Shown here: piece after piece, positions 1 through 6,091 of the stretch | How the letters are laid out: every line of letters begins with the position of its first letter | Numbering within the stretch: position 1 is the first letter of the stretch | Source: a virus | Virus record (IMG/VR): IMGVR_UViG_3300027671_000006 | Span: 1 to 22,655 of that record | DNA length: 22,655 nucleotides | Direction: 5' to 3' (one strand) | Position numbers and translations under genes: made by a program | Notes under the pieces: generated by a model | Database searches by the model: none | Told to the model about the DNA's origin: nothing | What the model saw: the letters and a program-made list of their open reading frames with translations, nothing else

Positions 1-201
1 CTCCAAAATCGACGCCGGTAATTCGGACTTTACCGGCTCCGAGGGAAACACAAAGTATGTCCGCTCGGTCGCTACTTCGCGCTCGATTGATACCGCCAGC
101 GCCGCGTCGGCGTGCAGAGTCGCGTAACCCGTTGGGCACAGGTTGAAAACGTTCGTTCGGCAATGCTCGCATCTGTCTAAATGTGCATGAAAATCACTCA
201 T
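1..201 (-). CDS. Hypothetical Cys-containing phage protein, C-terminus outside the window
   Basis: The frame opens at ATG (201-199), three bases after the stop of the gene at 205-702, and stays open to the window edge, giving 67 codons. The start reads MSDFHAHLDRCEHC, and a further Cys follows in NLCPTGY. The Cys-x2-Cys plus later Cys and His residues suggest a small metal-binding fold, but no family is recognised. No Shine-Dalgarno sequence precedes the ATG, so translation is probably coupled to the gene before it. It is the last visible gene of the leftward operon, which continues past the window. Confidence 0.6.
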   Translation of the reverse strand, partial: MSDFHAHLDRCEHCRTNVFNLCPTGYATLHADAALAVSIEREVATERTYFVFPSEPVKSELPASILE

Positions 202-204
202 TTG

Positions 205-702
205 TCAAACAGCAACCCCTTTCTTAGCCGTCCGGGCTGCGATCTCGATTGCCGCCGCATCGTGCAGTTCCTCAAGAACGAGCGCGCGCCGTTCAAGAAT
301 GGTTCTGAGCGCGACAACCTTCGGTTCGTCGCCGGTTAGCTTGAGATAGTCCCGCTGTATTGTCAGCCGGCGGATTGCACTACGCCGCAGCAGGTTCAGC
401 AATTGTTTCAGATTCGACCGGCGAATCCGAGCGTTGATCTTCGTATCCAACGATTTCGGCGCGTGCGCTACCGCGCGCTTAAACGTTGACTTTCCTTCGA
501 TAACCTCTCGCCGGGTTTGCGAATAATCCCGATAAAGCGGCGCCTCACTGGTGAAAACTTTCTGACGCGCGATAGCGCAATTCTTCCGCATTCGATTGCT
601 AAGTTTAACCTTCGGTCCGGTTAACATCGCCGTTGCGACTTCGACAGGCATCCCGTCGATGGTTTCCGGGGTTACCGCCGGATCGGTTGTTTGTTTTTTC
701 AT
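205..702 (-). CDS. Hypothetical basic, helical protein (165 aa)
   Basis: No family is recognised. The protein is rich in Lys and Arg (for example RRSNLKQLLNLLRRSAIRR in the middle) and looks mostly helical, with an Ala-rich C-terminal helix ending in KKGVAV. The charge suggests nucleic-acid binding, which is inference only. The ATG at 702-700 overlaps the stop of the gene at 699-1040 in an ATGA arrangement, which fixes the start and implies coupled translation. Confidence 0.7.
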   Translation of the reverse strand: MKKQTTDPAVTPETIDGMPVEVATAMLTGPKVKLSNRMRKNCAIARQKVFTSEAPLYRDYSQTRREVIEGKSTFKRAVAHAPKSLDTKINARIRRSNLKQLLNLLRRSAIRRLTIQRDYLKLTGDEPKVVALRTILERRALVLEELHDAAAIEIAARTAKKGVAV

Positions 703-1040
703 AGATACTCAATTTCTACTTCAGTTGTAATCACTGCAACTGCTTGTTGATCCAATAGCTCTTTGACAAGAGTTACTAGTTTAATTTTTCGTGCTTCTAC
801 GTTGGCGAATTCTTGCATGGCATCAGTGATATAAATCACCAATGTTTTTCCAGGTTCCTCAACAAGCCTCCCTTGCTCGTTTTTCCAGCCGCCGAAAGTA
901 TCCAGCAGCGTGTATCCGCCGAAAAGACTTGCCGCTTTGTCGCAGATTGCGCGCACCGCTCGCTTTGCGTCATTCTGCGCGATCAGCCTGCCGTGTCGAT
1001 CCTCGCCGATGCCGAAACCGAATTCGATTTTGTATTTCAT
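699..1040 (-). CDS. Hypothetical small phage protein (113 aa)
   Basis: The start is placed at the ATG encoding MKYKIEFGFG because it overlaps the upstream stop as ATGA (1037-1040); a longer open frame exists but would run into the neighbour. The protein alternates beta-like and helical segments, with a Gly-rich middle (FGGYTLLDTFGGWKNEQGR) followed by EEPGKTLVIYI. That middle segment loosely resembles small DUF3574-like proteins, but this is an impression and no function should be inferred. It sits in the leftward operon with four-base overlaps on both sides. Confidence 0.7.
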   Translation of the reverse strand: MKYKIEFGFGIGEDRHGRLIAQNDAKRAVRAICDKAASLFGGYTLLDTFGGWKNEQGRLVEEPGKTLVIYITDAMQEFANVEARKIKLVTLVKELLDQQAVAVITTEVEIEYL

Positions 1041-1303
1041 GGTAAAAATCCTTTCGGGCCAGCGAGCATCTGATAATACTGGCCGAGATAAGCCGCCGCA
1101 CGAGAAGCGAAACATCGCGCGCGGATGTATGCTTTATACTTCGAGCCGCCGCTGAGACCGGACTGCGGCAGCGTCTCAAACCACCAGTGCGCCGCGAGGG
1201 TGTCATGCGTCCGCGCGGACAGCGGCGCGGGATACGCCGGGTATAAACAGGCAGAACCGCCCTGAGAGTGCAGCACGCGGCTGCTAGTAAATAGTCGATT
1301 CAT
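1037..1303 (-). CDS. Hypothetical small protein (88 aa)
   Basis: It begins MNRLFTSSRVLHSQGG; the ATG at 1303-1301 forms an ATGA overlap with the stop of the 1300-1488 gene. The sequence is rich in Ala, Tyr and Trp (TLAAHWWFETLPQSG, then AAYLGQYYQMLAGPKG) and has no recognised domain. The overlap at both ends is the best evidence that it is real rather than a shadow frame. Confidence 0.6.
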   Translation of the reverse strand: MNRLFTSSRVLHSQGGSACLYPAYPAPLSARTHDTLAAHWWFETLPQSGLSGGSKYKAYIRARCFASRAAAYLGQYYQMLAGPKGFLP

Positions 1304-1488
1304 CGCGTTACCTCCCCGGCGTCGATCAGCGCCACAGCCGTTCGCCCGTAGCTGCCTTGTAGCTGCCAAACCAGGCCGGTATCAACAAGGTGCTGGAAAA
1401 GTTCGATAACTCCGTCGTTGTCCAGTTCGCCGGACTCGTAGGCAATTATGCCGCCGACCGAATCGTAAACAGTGCTACGCGCGCTCAT
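1300..1488 (-). CDS. Small conserved phage protein (62 aa)
   Basis: The ATG at 1488-1486 overlaps the preceding stop as ATGA and gives MSARSTVYDSVGGIIAYESG. The body (ELDNDGVIELFQHL, then DTGLVWQLQGSYGRTA, ending in an Ala-Leu-Ile-Asp-Ala-Gly segment) matches a pattern I recall from many tailed-phage genomes, in which a short acidic helix is followed by a WQLQG-YGR motif. The function of that group is unknown to me. Its presence supports a phage origin for the leftward operon. Confidence 0.75.
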   Translation of the reverse strand: MSARSTVYDSVGGIIAYESGELDNDGVIELFQHLVDTGLVWQLQGSYGRTAVALIDAGEVTR

Positions 1489-1679
1489 GCGGCACCTGCC
1501 TTGCAAGCAGCAATAAACCGGGCGCCATCGAAGGCCGGATTATCGTTTGCCAGCCGATCACCCAGGACATCCACCAGCAGGTCGAGCGTCTTATTTCCGG
1601 CATCCCCGATAAGCCCCGGATTCACCGGACGGCAATTTGCAATTGCGTTTGCGATCAGTTTGTAATCTTTTCGGCTCAT
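1485..1679 (-). CDS. Small conserved phage protein (64 aa)
   Basis: The sequence opens MSRKDYKLIANAIAN and closes with LANDNPAFDGARFIAACK. The pairing of an N-terminal SRKDY-x2-IA helix with a C-terminal DNP-x-FD-x-x-RF-x-AAC segment recurs in small proteins encoded next to the preceding family in many phages. No biochemical role is known to me. It is separated from the upstream gene by 79 bp containing a short hairpin, so it is not stop/start coupled upstream, but it is ATGA-coupled to the gene at 1300-1488. Confidence 0.72.
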   Translation of the reverse strand: MSRKDYKLIANAIANCRPVNPGLIGDAGNKTLDLLVDVLGDRLANDNPAFDGARFIAACKAGAA

Positions 1680-1758
1680 ATTTTAATCGGCCTTACTGGG
1701 GCCGTGATGGAAGGTAGTCCAGCGCAACCAAACCCGCAAGGCGGGAATATACCCCCCG

Positions 1759-2115
1759 TTAGCTAGGGGAAACTACGGTGTCGTCCGTCGATACAACTGT
1801 GCCGAACGCGCCGCTGCGAATGTGCTCCCGCAATTCGGCAGCTTTGCATTCTGCAAATTTCCGCTGTTGCAATGCGCTGGCCTTGCGAAAAGCTTCAGTG
1901 TCCAACGATAGCTCATTCAAATATTGAACCAACACGTTGTTGATTGCTCCGAGACCGCAAGTTGCAGTCCCACGAATTGTTGAAACCCGCCAGGCGGCAA
2001 CAACGTCGTTAATCCTGCGCGGCGGATTGCTAGTGTTATCAAGTTCCCAATCGGTTAGTTCTTGCCAGATAATCAATCCGGGCAACTCGAAGAAAATCTT
2101 CTGCCGGTCGCGCAT
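1759..2115 (-). CDS. Hypothetical protein (118 aa)
   Basis: It begins MRDRQKIFFELPGLIIWQEL. The ATG at 2115-2113 shares its first base with the TAA stop of the preceding 25-residue membrane peptide (TAATG), which fixes the start. The C-terminal half is helical and contains paired Cys residues far apart (ATCGLG and AECKAAEL). There is no recognised domain. It is the last gene before a short intergenic gap in the leftward operon. Confidence 0.65.
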   Translation of the reverse strand: MRDRQKIFFELPGLIIWQELTDWELDNTSNPPRRINDVVAAWRVSTIRGTATCGLGAINNVLVQYLNELSLDTEAFRKASALQQRKFAECKAAELREHIRSGAFGTVVSTDDTVVSPS

Positions 2116-2192
2116 TACCTGTAAAAAACAAGCAACAAACCGAACACGATACTAATTAGGAAACCAATAAAATCCCAGATGGTAATCTTCAT
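2115..2192 (-). CDS. Tiny single-span membrane peptide (25 aa)
   Basis: The frame runs from ATG at 2192-2190 to TAA at 2117-2115 and encodes MKITIWDFIGFLI followed by SIVFGLLLVFYR, almost entirely a hydrophobic transmembrane stretch closed by Tyr-Arg. Its ATG shares a base with the upstream stop (TAATG), and its own stop shares a base with the next ATG. Such exact linkage on both sides is unlikely by chance. Small phage membrane peptides can be holin-like or act in superinfection control, but nothing here assigns a role. Confidence 0.6.
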   Translation of the reverse strand: MKITIWDFIGFLISIVFGLLLVFYR

Positions 2193-2269
2193 TACGAACG
2201 GCAGATTGCGAATGCCGTGATAATCGCCCAACAAACAAGAATTACCGGCCAACAGGTTAGTTCATTCAT
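2192..2269 (-). CDS. Tiny Cys/Trp-containing membrane peptide (25 aa)
   Basis: The frame begins at ATG 2269-2267, inside the last codons of the 2262-2474 gene (8-nt overlap), and encodes MNELTCWPVILVCW then AIITAFAICRS. One hydrophobic segment with three Cys residues spans most of the peptide. The stop overlaps the next ATG as TAATG. It pairs with the following 25-residue peptide as two consecutive membrane micro-genes. The function is unknown. Confidence 0.55.
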   Translation of the reverse strand: MNELTCWPVILVCWAIITAFAICRS

Positions 2270-2474
2270 GCGATTTACCCCCCTCGTCGGCCCAACTTTC
2301 CGGCACCAACGGATTTACCAAACCAAAGGATACCTTCAGTTGTCCTCGTCTGGCACCATCGTCGATTAGTCTTTGCACATCTTCAGTTGCAGCTAAAATT
2401 TCTTGCTTGAGCCTAGCGTTATAGCTATTTAAACGAACGCACCCATCCCACCAATAATTTTTCTCTTTTCTCAT
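2262..2474 (-). CDS. Hypothetical coiled-coil-like protein (70 aa)
   Basis: The chosen start is the ATG encoding MRKEKNYWWDGCVRLNSYNA, four bases beyond the stop of the Cys-rich gene at 2479-2715. The same frame is open further upstream, but there it would be read out of frame across the neighbour. The central part (ARLKQEILAATEDVQRLIDD) has heptad-like spacing and is probably a short coiled coil. The C-terminus is acidic and the last codons contain the start of the next membrane micro-gene. No family is recognised. Confidence 0.6.
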   Translation of the reverse strand: MRKEKNYWWDGCVRLNSYNARLKQEILAATEDVQRLIDDGARRGQLKVSFGLVNPLVPESWADEGGKSHE

Positions 2475-2478
2475 TTGC

Positions 2479-2715
2479 TCAAGGTCTGAAGTTACCTGTT
2501 CCAGTTCTCGGCGCAATCTGCGGGTTATCGGCAACGAAAAACCGGAGTCCACAAGATTCACAACGGCAATCGGCATGTGCCGGCGAACAGATTTCGCAAC
2601 GTCTGAAAATAACCGGCTCGCTCGAATAGCAGCGATACTCTGAAGTATTCGTCCCGGCAGCAGTTTCCAAAAAGCGAGGGCAAACAACGTCAACATAGGG
2701 TTTTTCCGTGGGCAT
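2479..2715 (-). CDS. Small Cys-rich, probable zinc-binding protein (78 aa)
   Basis: The start is the ATG at 2715-2713, which overlaps the end of the 2690-3082 gene by 26 nt. Cysteines are clustered in FRRCEIC and ADCRCESCGLRFF, with further Cys residues in VVCPRF and YRCYSS. The CxxC pairs suggest one or two zinc ribbons of the kind common in small phage regulators, though no specific family is recognised. The competing frame over the same bases lacks such structure and is treated as the upstream shadow of the 2262-2474 gene. Confidence 0.6.
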   Translation of the reverse strand: MPTEKPYVDVVCPRFLETAAGTNTSEYRCYSSEPVIFRRCEICSPAHADCRCESCGLRFFVADNPQIAPRTGTGNFRP

Positions 2716-3082
2716 AATTCAAATCATCGGCGCTGAGATGCCCCTTGCCGTTGCAAGACCGGCACCAGTCCAATTTCTCACCAACATAAACGTTGCCGGT
2801 GCCGCCGCAAGGCTGGCATATAGAACGATCAGTTCCACGATCAGCAACGGCCAGCGCAGCGCCGAATTGTGCAACCTGCGCGTCAGTCCACCTTGGCGCC
2901 GGATAGACCTTCCGAAACTTTCGGTATCCCGTTGCGTGAAAGATACCTAGTACCGAGCGCTGCCAGTCGATTTCGTCATAGTTCTGGCACCAGTTGGAAT
3001 TCATGTCATAGCGCGGTGCGTCACCCTTGCCATTGATCCCGTGCGCGGAACTCAAGCCAATATCTCGTTGTCGATTCTTCAT
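2690..3082 (-). CDS. Phage protein with DnaJ-type zinc-finger repeat (130 aa)
   Basis: The N-terminal half contains INGKGDAPRYD followed by QNYDEIDW, a combination I recognise from small proteins of many phages. The C-terminal half has two CxxCxGxG-like repeats, CQPCGGTG and CRSCNGKG, about 16 residues apart. This is the arrangement of a DnaJ-type cysteine-rich zinc module, so zinc binding is likely; no J domain is present, so this is not a co-chaperone. The start is fixed by an ATGA overlap with the preceding gene at 3079-3082. Confidence 0.75.
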   Translation of the reverse strand: MKNRQRDIGLSSAHGINGKGDAPRYDMNSNWCQNYDEIDWQRSVLGIFHATGYRKFRKVYPAPRWTDAQVAQFGAALAVADRGTDRSICQPCGGTGNVYVGEKLDWCRSCNGKGHLSADDLNYAHGKTLC

Positions 3083-3291
3083 AAAATTTTTTCAATCTTC
3101 CAACCGAGATCATCGCACATAACGCAAAAAACGTCAAACCAACCCCCACGCCACTCTAATAACGGCCCGGCGGTGCTAATTATTCTTCCGTCCGAGACTA
3201 GGATTTCCGTATCAAATCCCCCACTTGATCCGCGGTAGGAGACAAAGTATCGGTCGGAATGGATAACTGTATGTTGTATTTGCTCAACCAT
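3079..3291 (-). CDS. Hypothetical beta-rich protein (70 aa)
   Basis: The only ATG is MVEQIQHTVIH at 3291-3289, which places the first 94 nt inside the end of the 3198-3470 gene in another frame. The remaining residues (SYRGSSGGFDTEILVSDG, then a Trp/Cys-rich C-terminus) look beta-rich. The stop forms an ATGA overlap with the following gene, which supports the reading frame. The start is uncertain: a TTG at 3330 is also possible, and no Shine-Dalgarno sequence helps decide. Confidence 0.5.
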   Translation of the reverse strand: MVEQIQHTVIHSDRYFVSYRGSSGGFDTEILVSDGRIISTAGPLLEWRGGWFDVFCVMCDDLGWKIEKIL

Positions 3292-3470
3292 AAAATGAAC
3301 TCGGAAACCCGAATAAACCGCCGATTGCAAATTTCTTCAGTATCCACCCGACCAAACAAATCTTGCCAGGATTCCCGCGATTTCCAGAGCGACCCGTCCG
3401 AGCCGTCGAGAAAAAGTTGCATCGTCTCCAAGGCACCGCAAACAATCGGTTCAGTCGTGGATTCACTCAT
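3198..3470 (-). CDS. Hypothetical protein (90 aa)
   Basis: The start MSESTTEPIVCGALE is set by an ATGA overlap (3467-3470) with the stop of the preceding gene; a longer upstream reading is rejected on that basis. The middle (SWQDLFGRVDTEEICNRRF) and the helical segment RVSEFILWLSKYNIQ give no recognised domain. Its 3' end overlaps the next gene by 94 nt, the longest overlap in this operon. Confidence 0.6.
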   Translation of the reverse strand: MSESTTEPIVCGALETMQLFLDGSDGSLWKSRESWQDLFGRVDTEEICNRRFIRVSEFILWLSKYNIQLSIPTDTLSPTADQVGDLIRKS

Positions 3471-3778
3471 ACGGCATTCATACCCAACGGCAACCCGCGG
3501 TCGCCGGATTGTTCCGGCGGATTCGTCAGAATGAAAATCCACCGTTTGACGCCGGGTTCATCAACGAGGTATGCAAGCCGATAGCCGGACAGCCAGGCGC
3601 CGCGTGTCGTAGTCCTGCGGCTATAATGCTGCAAGCCGTGCAGTATTACATCACGCGGAAACCAATCCTGACCAAGAGATTCAACCTGCACTTCGATTTT
3701 ATCACCGGCAGGCAGCATTAATACCGCGTTGTCGAACGTGATTTTCAGTTGCTCGGGAATCTTTTCGTTGGCGCTCAC
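3467..3778 (-). CDS. Hypothetical protein with GTG start (103 aa)
   Basis: The start is GTG at 3778-3776, overlapping the previous stop as GTGA, and gives MSANEKIPEQLKITFDNAV. The sequence is beta-rich (GDKIEVQVESLGQDWFPRD, later GYRLAYLVDEPGVKRWIF). No domain is recognised. The exact four-base linkage at both ends supports this being a translated gene. Confidence 0.65.
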   Translation of the reverse strand: MSANEKIPEQLKITFDNAVLMLPAGDKIEVQVESLGQDWFPRDVILHGLQHYSRRTTTRGAWLSGYRLAYLVDEPGVKRWIFILTNPPEQSGDRGLPLGMNAV

Positions 3779-4143
3779 GATTGTTTCGGAACCTGTGCTT
3801 GCTGCTGCGCGACTTGTTGCTTCACGCGATCAACATGCGAACTGATTGACGCAAACAGCATTACCAACGGCTCGTATTCATTTCTCGTTGTGTGCCAGCA
3901 ACCCAGCAGGTCGGAAGCATAAGCAACGAAACTATTGAACAAGAACTGCCCGAGTCCGGCGATTTCCGCTTGGCTGTTGGGAGTCACAATTTTGGTATTA
4001 CTGAGTTCTTGGAACCTCGCTAACGCTTTTCCGATACCGATTGCGACATCCGGCGTCAAGCGTTGGTTGAACTGCAAGTCTGCGGCTGCGACGGTTCCCC
4101 TTACGTCGGTATTTCCAGGGAATTGTGTAATATTGTCTTTCAT
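3775..4143 (-). CDS. Hypothetical helical protein (122 aa)
   Basis: The start is MKDNITQFPGNTDVRG, chosen because this ATG overlaps the preceding TGA as ATGA; an in-frame ATG twelve codons upstream lies inside the neighbour. The protein is largely helical and ends in a Gln-rich tail (VKQQVAQQQAQVPKQS). No family is recognised. Its stop overlaps the next GTG. Confidence 0.65.
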   Translation of the reverse strand: MKDNITQFPGNTDVRGTVAAADLQFNQRLTPDVAIGIGKALARFQELSNTKIVTPNSQAEIAGLGQFLFNSFVAYASDLLGCWHTTRNEYEPLVMLFASISSHVDRVKQQVAQQQAQVPKQS

Positions 4144-4784
4144 TTTGTTGGATTTGTTTTTTTCGCTGCGCGCCAGCATTCAATATGCCGGCGCAAAATT
4201 ATGTTGTGCGTGCTCGGCGGGTTGCCGCAAAAAAGATTCAGCCAGTTCCGAAGTGCCGTATCAGAAACGGTATCTCCATCAATATACCAAACATCTAACT
4301 CGTAAGTGTAATGAACACCAGGCATCCTGTTGTTGGCCGGGCTATCAGGGGCGCAATCACAATTCGCTTGCTTGTCGATGACTTGCTGCAAATATTTTTC
4401 AAGCTTGCGCAGCCGATGAAAAATATTCTGTTTTTCATAATCCGGTAACTTAATTTCAGCGGGATACTCAAGCTTTGCAATTCGTTCTTGCAGACGCAAT
4501 ACGTGATCGAGTGTGGCAGCTTCTTTAATGTAGGCTCTGTTTGGTACCCGAAGGGCTTCTCCCGGAGGCGGCGATGAGATATACTGCGTTGAACTGGTGG
4601 ATTTCCCCAGGCTCGCCATAAATTCGAGATGCTGGTGCAGCGTATCCGAGAATTCTCGCAGCACGGCACCGCTGGAAAAATACATATTGTAGTCGTATGC
4701 CGAGTTTGGAGCGTCGAATTCAACTTTCAGCCGCGCATCGGTAGCGCCGGTCCTTTTTTTCGCTGGTTCAATTGTAATTTTCAT
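4140..4784 (-). CDS. Hypothetical protein with central coiled coil (214 aa)
   Basis: This is the second gene of the leftward operon. The N-terminal part (MKITIEPAKKRTGATDARLK) is followed by a segment with Ser/Thr- and Pro-rich stretches, then a likely coiled coil (LDHVLRLQERIAKLEYP and FHRLRKLEKYLQQVIDK). The C-terminal domain carries DVWYIDGDTVSDTALRNW and ends in a basic tail. I do not recognise it. Its start lies 30 bp downstream of the previous stop; a GG-rich stretch (AAGGTGGG) lies about 14 nt before the ATG, too far for an ideal ribosome binding site. Confidence 0.7.
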   Translation of the reverse strand: MKITIEPAKKRTGATDARLKVEFDAPNSAYDYNMYFSSGAVLREFSDTLHQHLEFMASLGKSTSSTQYISSPPPGEALRVPNRAYIKEAATLDHVLRLQERIAKLEYPAEIKLPDYEKQNIFHRLRKLEKYLQQVIDKQANCDCAPDSPANNRMPGVHYTYELDVWYIDGDTVSDTALRNWLNLFCGNPPSTHNIILRRHIECWRAAKKTNPTK

Positions 4785-4814
4785 TTCAGGTTGTCAACCC
4801 ACCTTTCCGGTGTG

Positions 4815-5615
4815 CTATTGAATTTCTGCATGTTTCGGTGTCAGTTCAAAAACGTTATTCGCTCGTGCAACACACTCTATCTCAGGTTTGCTAGTTGTCA
4901 AACGAGCAACATCGTCTTCGCAATAGGGAGTGACATAGCCCGGCGTTGGCGCCAGCGGCGGCGCCGGGTGCAGCGAGCCGACTGCAACAGTCCGATCCGG
5001 GTCGGTTATGTGAACTGTCTTTATGGATACCGTGTTTAAGCGTTCCTCGATACGCCTCAACCTACCGTTCAACGCATCAAACTTATCGCAGACTTCGCTG
5101 AAGTGATACAGCATCTCTCCGCGAATAGTTCGTGCGGCTGCGCGCTGTTGCTTCTTCAATTGTCGGTCGGATTCGACTGTCGCCGGGTTCAGAAGCACAC
5201 CAACGGTTTCAAGATGCTTTGCAATTCGATCCAATAGCCAGACAGCATCTTCAAAGTCGAGCGCATCCTGCTTAGTATCTTCAACACTGAAGTTCACGTA
5301 TGCGTCAGTGACCGCAGGCCCGCCGCGGCAGCGATACCCCCAAAATCGAAACGTTGCGAGATCAGCGAATTTTGCCGCAACAACTTCGGACTCTGAGAAT
5401 CCGATACGCCTATATTTTCCCCCGAGGTAAATACGCACTCCGAATGTTCTCCCGTTGGGCAACAGGTAATAGCAGCATGGTGTGCAACCTGCGGCACGTT
5501 TATCCCGCAGTTCGTCATCGTATTGACGCACCGGGTTGTCAACGGTGTCGAAGGTAATCGTCCGTAGCTCGTTCGCAAGCTCGGTCAACGTCGGATCGTT
5601 TGATCGTGTTCCCAC
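4815..5615 (-). CDS. AP2-like DNA-binding protein with coiled-coil region; leaderless GTG start
   Basis: First gene of the leftward operon. A TTG two codons upstream is also in frame, but the GTG at 5615-5613 lies five bases from the -10 hexamer CACTGT and so falls at the expected transcript 5' end, as for the other promoters here. Residues about 50-110 (FGVRIYLGGKYRRIGFSESE, then AAKFADLATF and later AYVNF) match the order of features in AP2/ERF-type DNA-binding domains of phage endonucleases: three beta strands, a helix with A-A-K, and a terminal N-F. No HNH domain follows; instead there is a helical, probably coiled-coil region and a Pro-rich linker. A regulatory DNA-binding role, perhaps at the adjacent inverted repeat, is inference. 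Confidence 0.7.
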   Translation of the reverse strand: MGTRSNDPTLTELANELRTITFDTVDNPVRQYDDELRDKRAAGCTPCCYYLLPNGRTFGVRIYLGGKYRRIGFSESEVVAAKFADLATFRFWGYRCRGGPAVTDAYVNFSVEDTKQDALDFEDAVWLLDRIAKHLETVGVLLNPATVESDRQLKKQQRAAARTIRGEMLYHFSEVCDKFDALNGRLRRIEERLNTVSIKTVHITDPDRTVAVGSLHPAPPLAPTPGYVTPYCEDDVARLTTSKPEIECVARANNVFELTPKHAEIQ

Positions 5616-5620
5616 GAACA

Positions 5621-5649
5621 ACAGTGCACCGGAAATCGTTACTTGTCAA
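5621..5649 (-). promoter_or_regulatory. Leaderless-type promoter of the leftward operon (family member 1)
   Basis: Read on the minus strand, TTGACA (5649-5644) is followed by exactly 17 bp and CACTGT (5626-5621). A GTG start lies five bases downstream. The -35 hexamer is a perfect sigma70 match; the -10 keeps A and T at the positions equivalent to -11 and -7. The layout is identical to that of the rightward members. Confidence 0.85.
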
Positions 5650-5687
5650 ACGATACGCCGTTTCGCCGTTATGGGCGATTATGTAAA

Positions 5688-5824
5688 CAATTATGATGAC
5701 GAGTTCTGAGTCCAGGCGACTGTGGCCCCGGCTGGGATATTCTATGGGCCAGGGCGTAGTCTCCATATATTGATTAAAAAATCCCAAAAAGGAAAAAGGG
5801 ACTCAGAACTCGTCATCATAATTG
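5688..5824. repeat. Perfect 26-bp inverted repeat between divergent promoters
   Basis: Arm 5688-5713 is the exact reverse complement of 5799-5824, with 85 bp between them. Complementarity continues imperfectly outward for roughly ten more pairs (5678-5687 against 5825-5834). The loop contains an A-rich run (about 5774-5797) and a smaller GGCCC/GGGCC repeat. The element lies between the leftward promoter (5621-5649) and the rightward promoter (5875-5903). Possible roles are operator, replication origin element or transposon relic; no target-site duplication is visible. Confidence 0.85.
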
Positions 5825-5874
5825 GTTAGATAATGGAACAATACCTTCGGCGGCTGGCAGGCCAGTTTTTCGGT

Positions 5875-5903
5875 TTGCAATTGCCGCGAAAATGTGGCAC
5901 TAT
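5875..5903 (+). promoter_or_regulatory. Leaderless-type promoter (family member 2)
   Basis: TTGCAA (5875-5880), a 17-bp spacer ending in GTGG, then CACTAT (5898-5903). The ATG at 5912 follows after eight bases. A short hairpin CTGG-CAGG-CCAG followed by five T (5854-5870) sits just upstream and could insulate this promoter from read-through. Confidence 0.85.
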
Positions 5904-5911
5904 TGGTTTAT

Positions 5912-6091
5912 ATGGACCCGAAAGATAAACCATCCCCAGCTTCGGTGGATAAAGAGCTTTTCAAGCGTATGCCGAAAGCGGTTCAAGACCTGAATGCCCT
6001 GGGCCGCAAGGAGCTTCGTCAGAAGCGCCGTGCTCAGTTCGAGGATGAGCGACAACAAAGAGGGTTCCCTACCACCCCGCCGAGAATATGA
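5912..6091 (+). CDS. Small basic hypothetical protein (59 aa)
   Basis: First gene of the rightward side. The ATG at 5912 is chosen over an in-frame GTG at 5894 because the GTG lies inside the promoter spacer, while the ATG falls where the transcript should begin. The sequence MDPKDKPSPASVDKELFKRM is followed by a Lys/Arg-rich helix (LGRKELRQKRRAQFEDERQQ). Its stop overlaps the endonuclease VII start as ATGA. The basic character suggests nucleic-acid association; no family is recognised. Confidence 0.65.
   Translation: MDPKDKPSPASVDKELFKRMPKAVQDLNALGRKELRQKRRAQFEDERQQRGFPTTPPRI

Noticed and set aside
1465-1475. Minus-strand CACTGTTT inside the gene at 1300-1488 as another promoter of the family
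   Set aside because: No TTG-type -35 hexamer lies 17 bp upstream and there is no suitable start codon 5-10 nt downstream.
5539-5787. Leftward open frame across the divergent control region
   Set aside because: It runs through the inverted repeat and the leftward promoter, and overlaps the start of the AP2-like gene in another frame. Composition and context indicate non-coding DNA.
5688-5824. The inverted repeat as ends of an insertion sequence or MITE
   Set aside because: There is no transposase between the arms, no flanking target-site duplication, and pairing continues imperfectly outside the perfect arms. A MITE cannot be excluded but is not supported.
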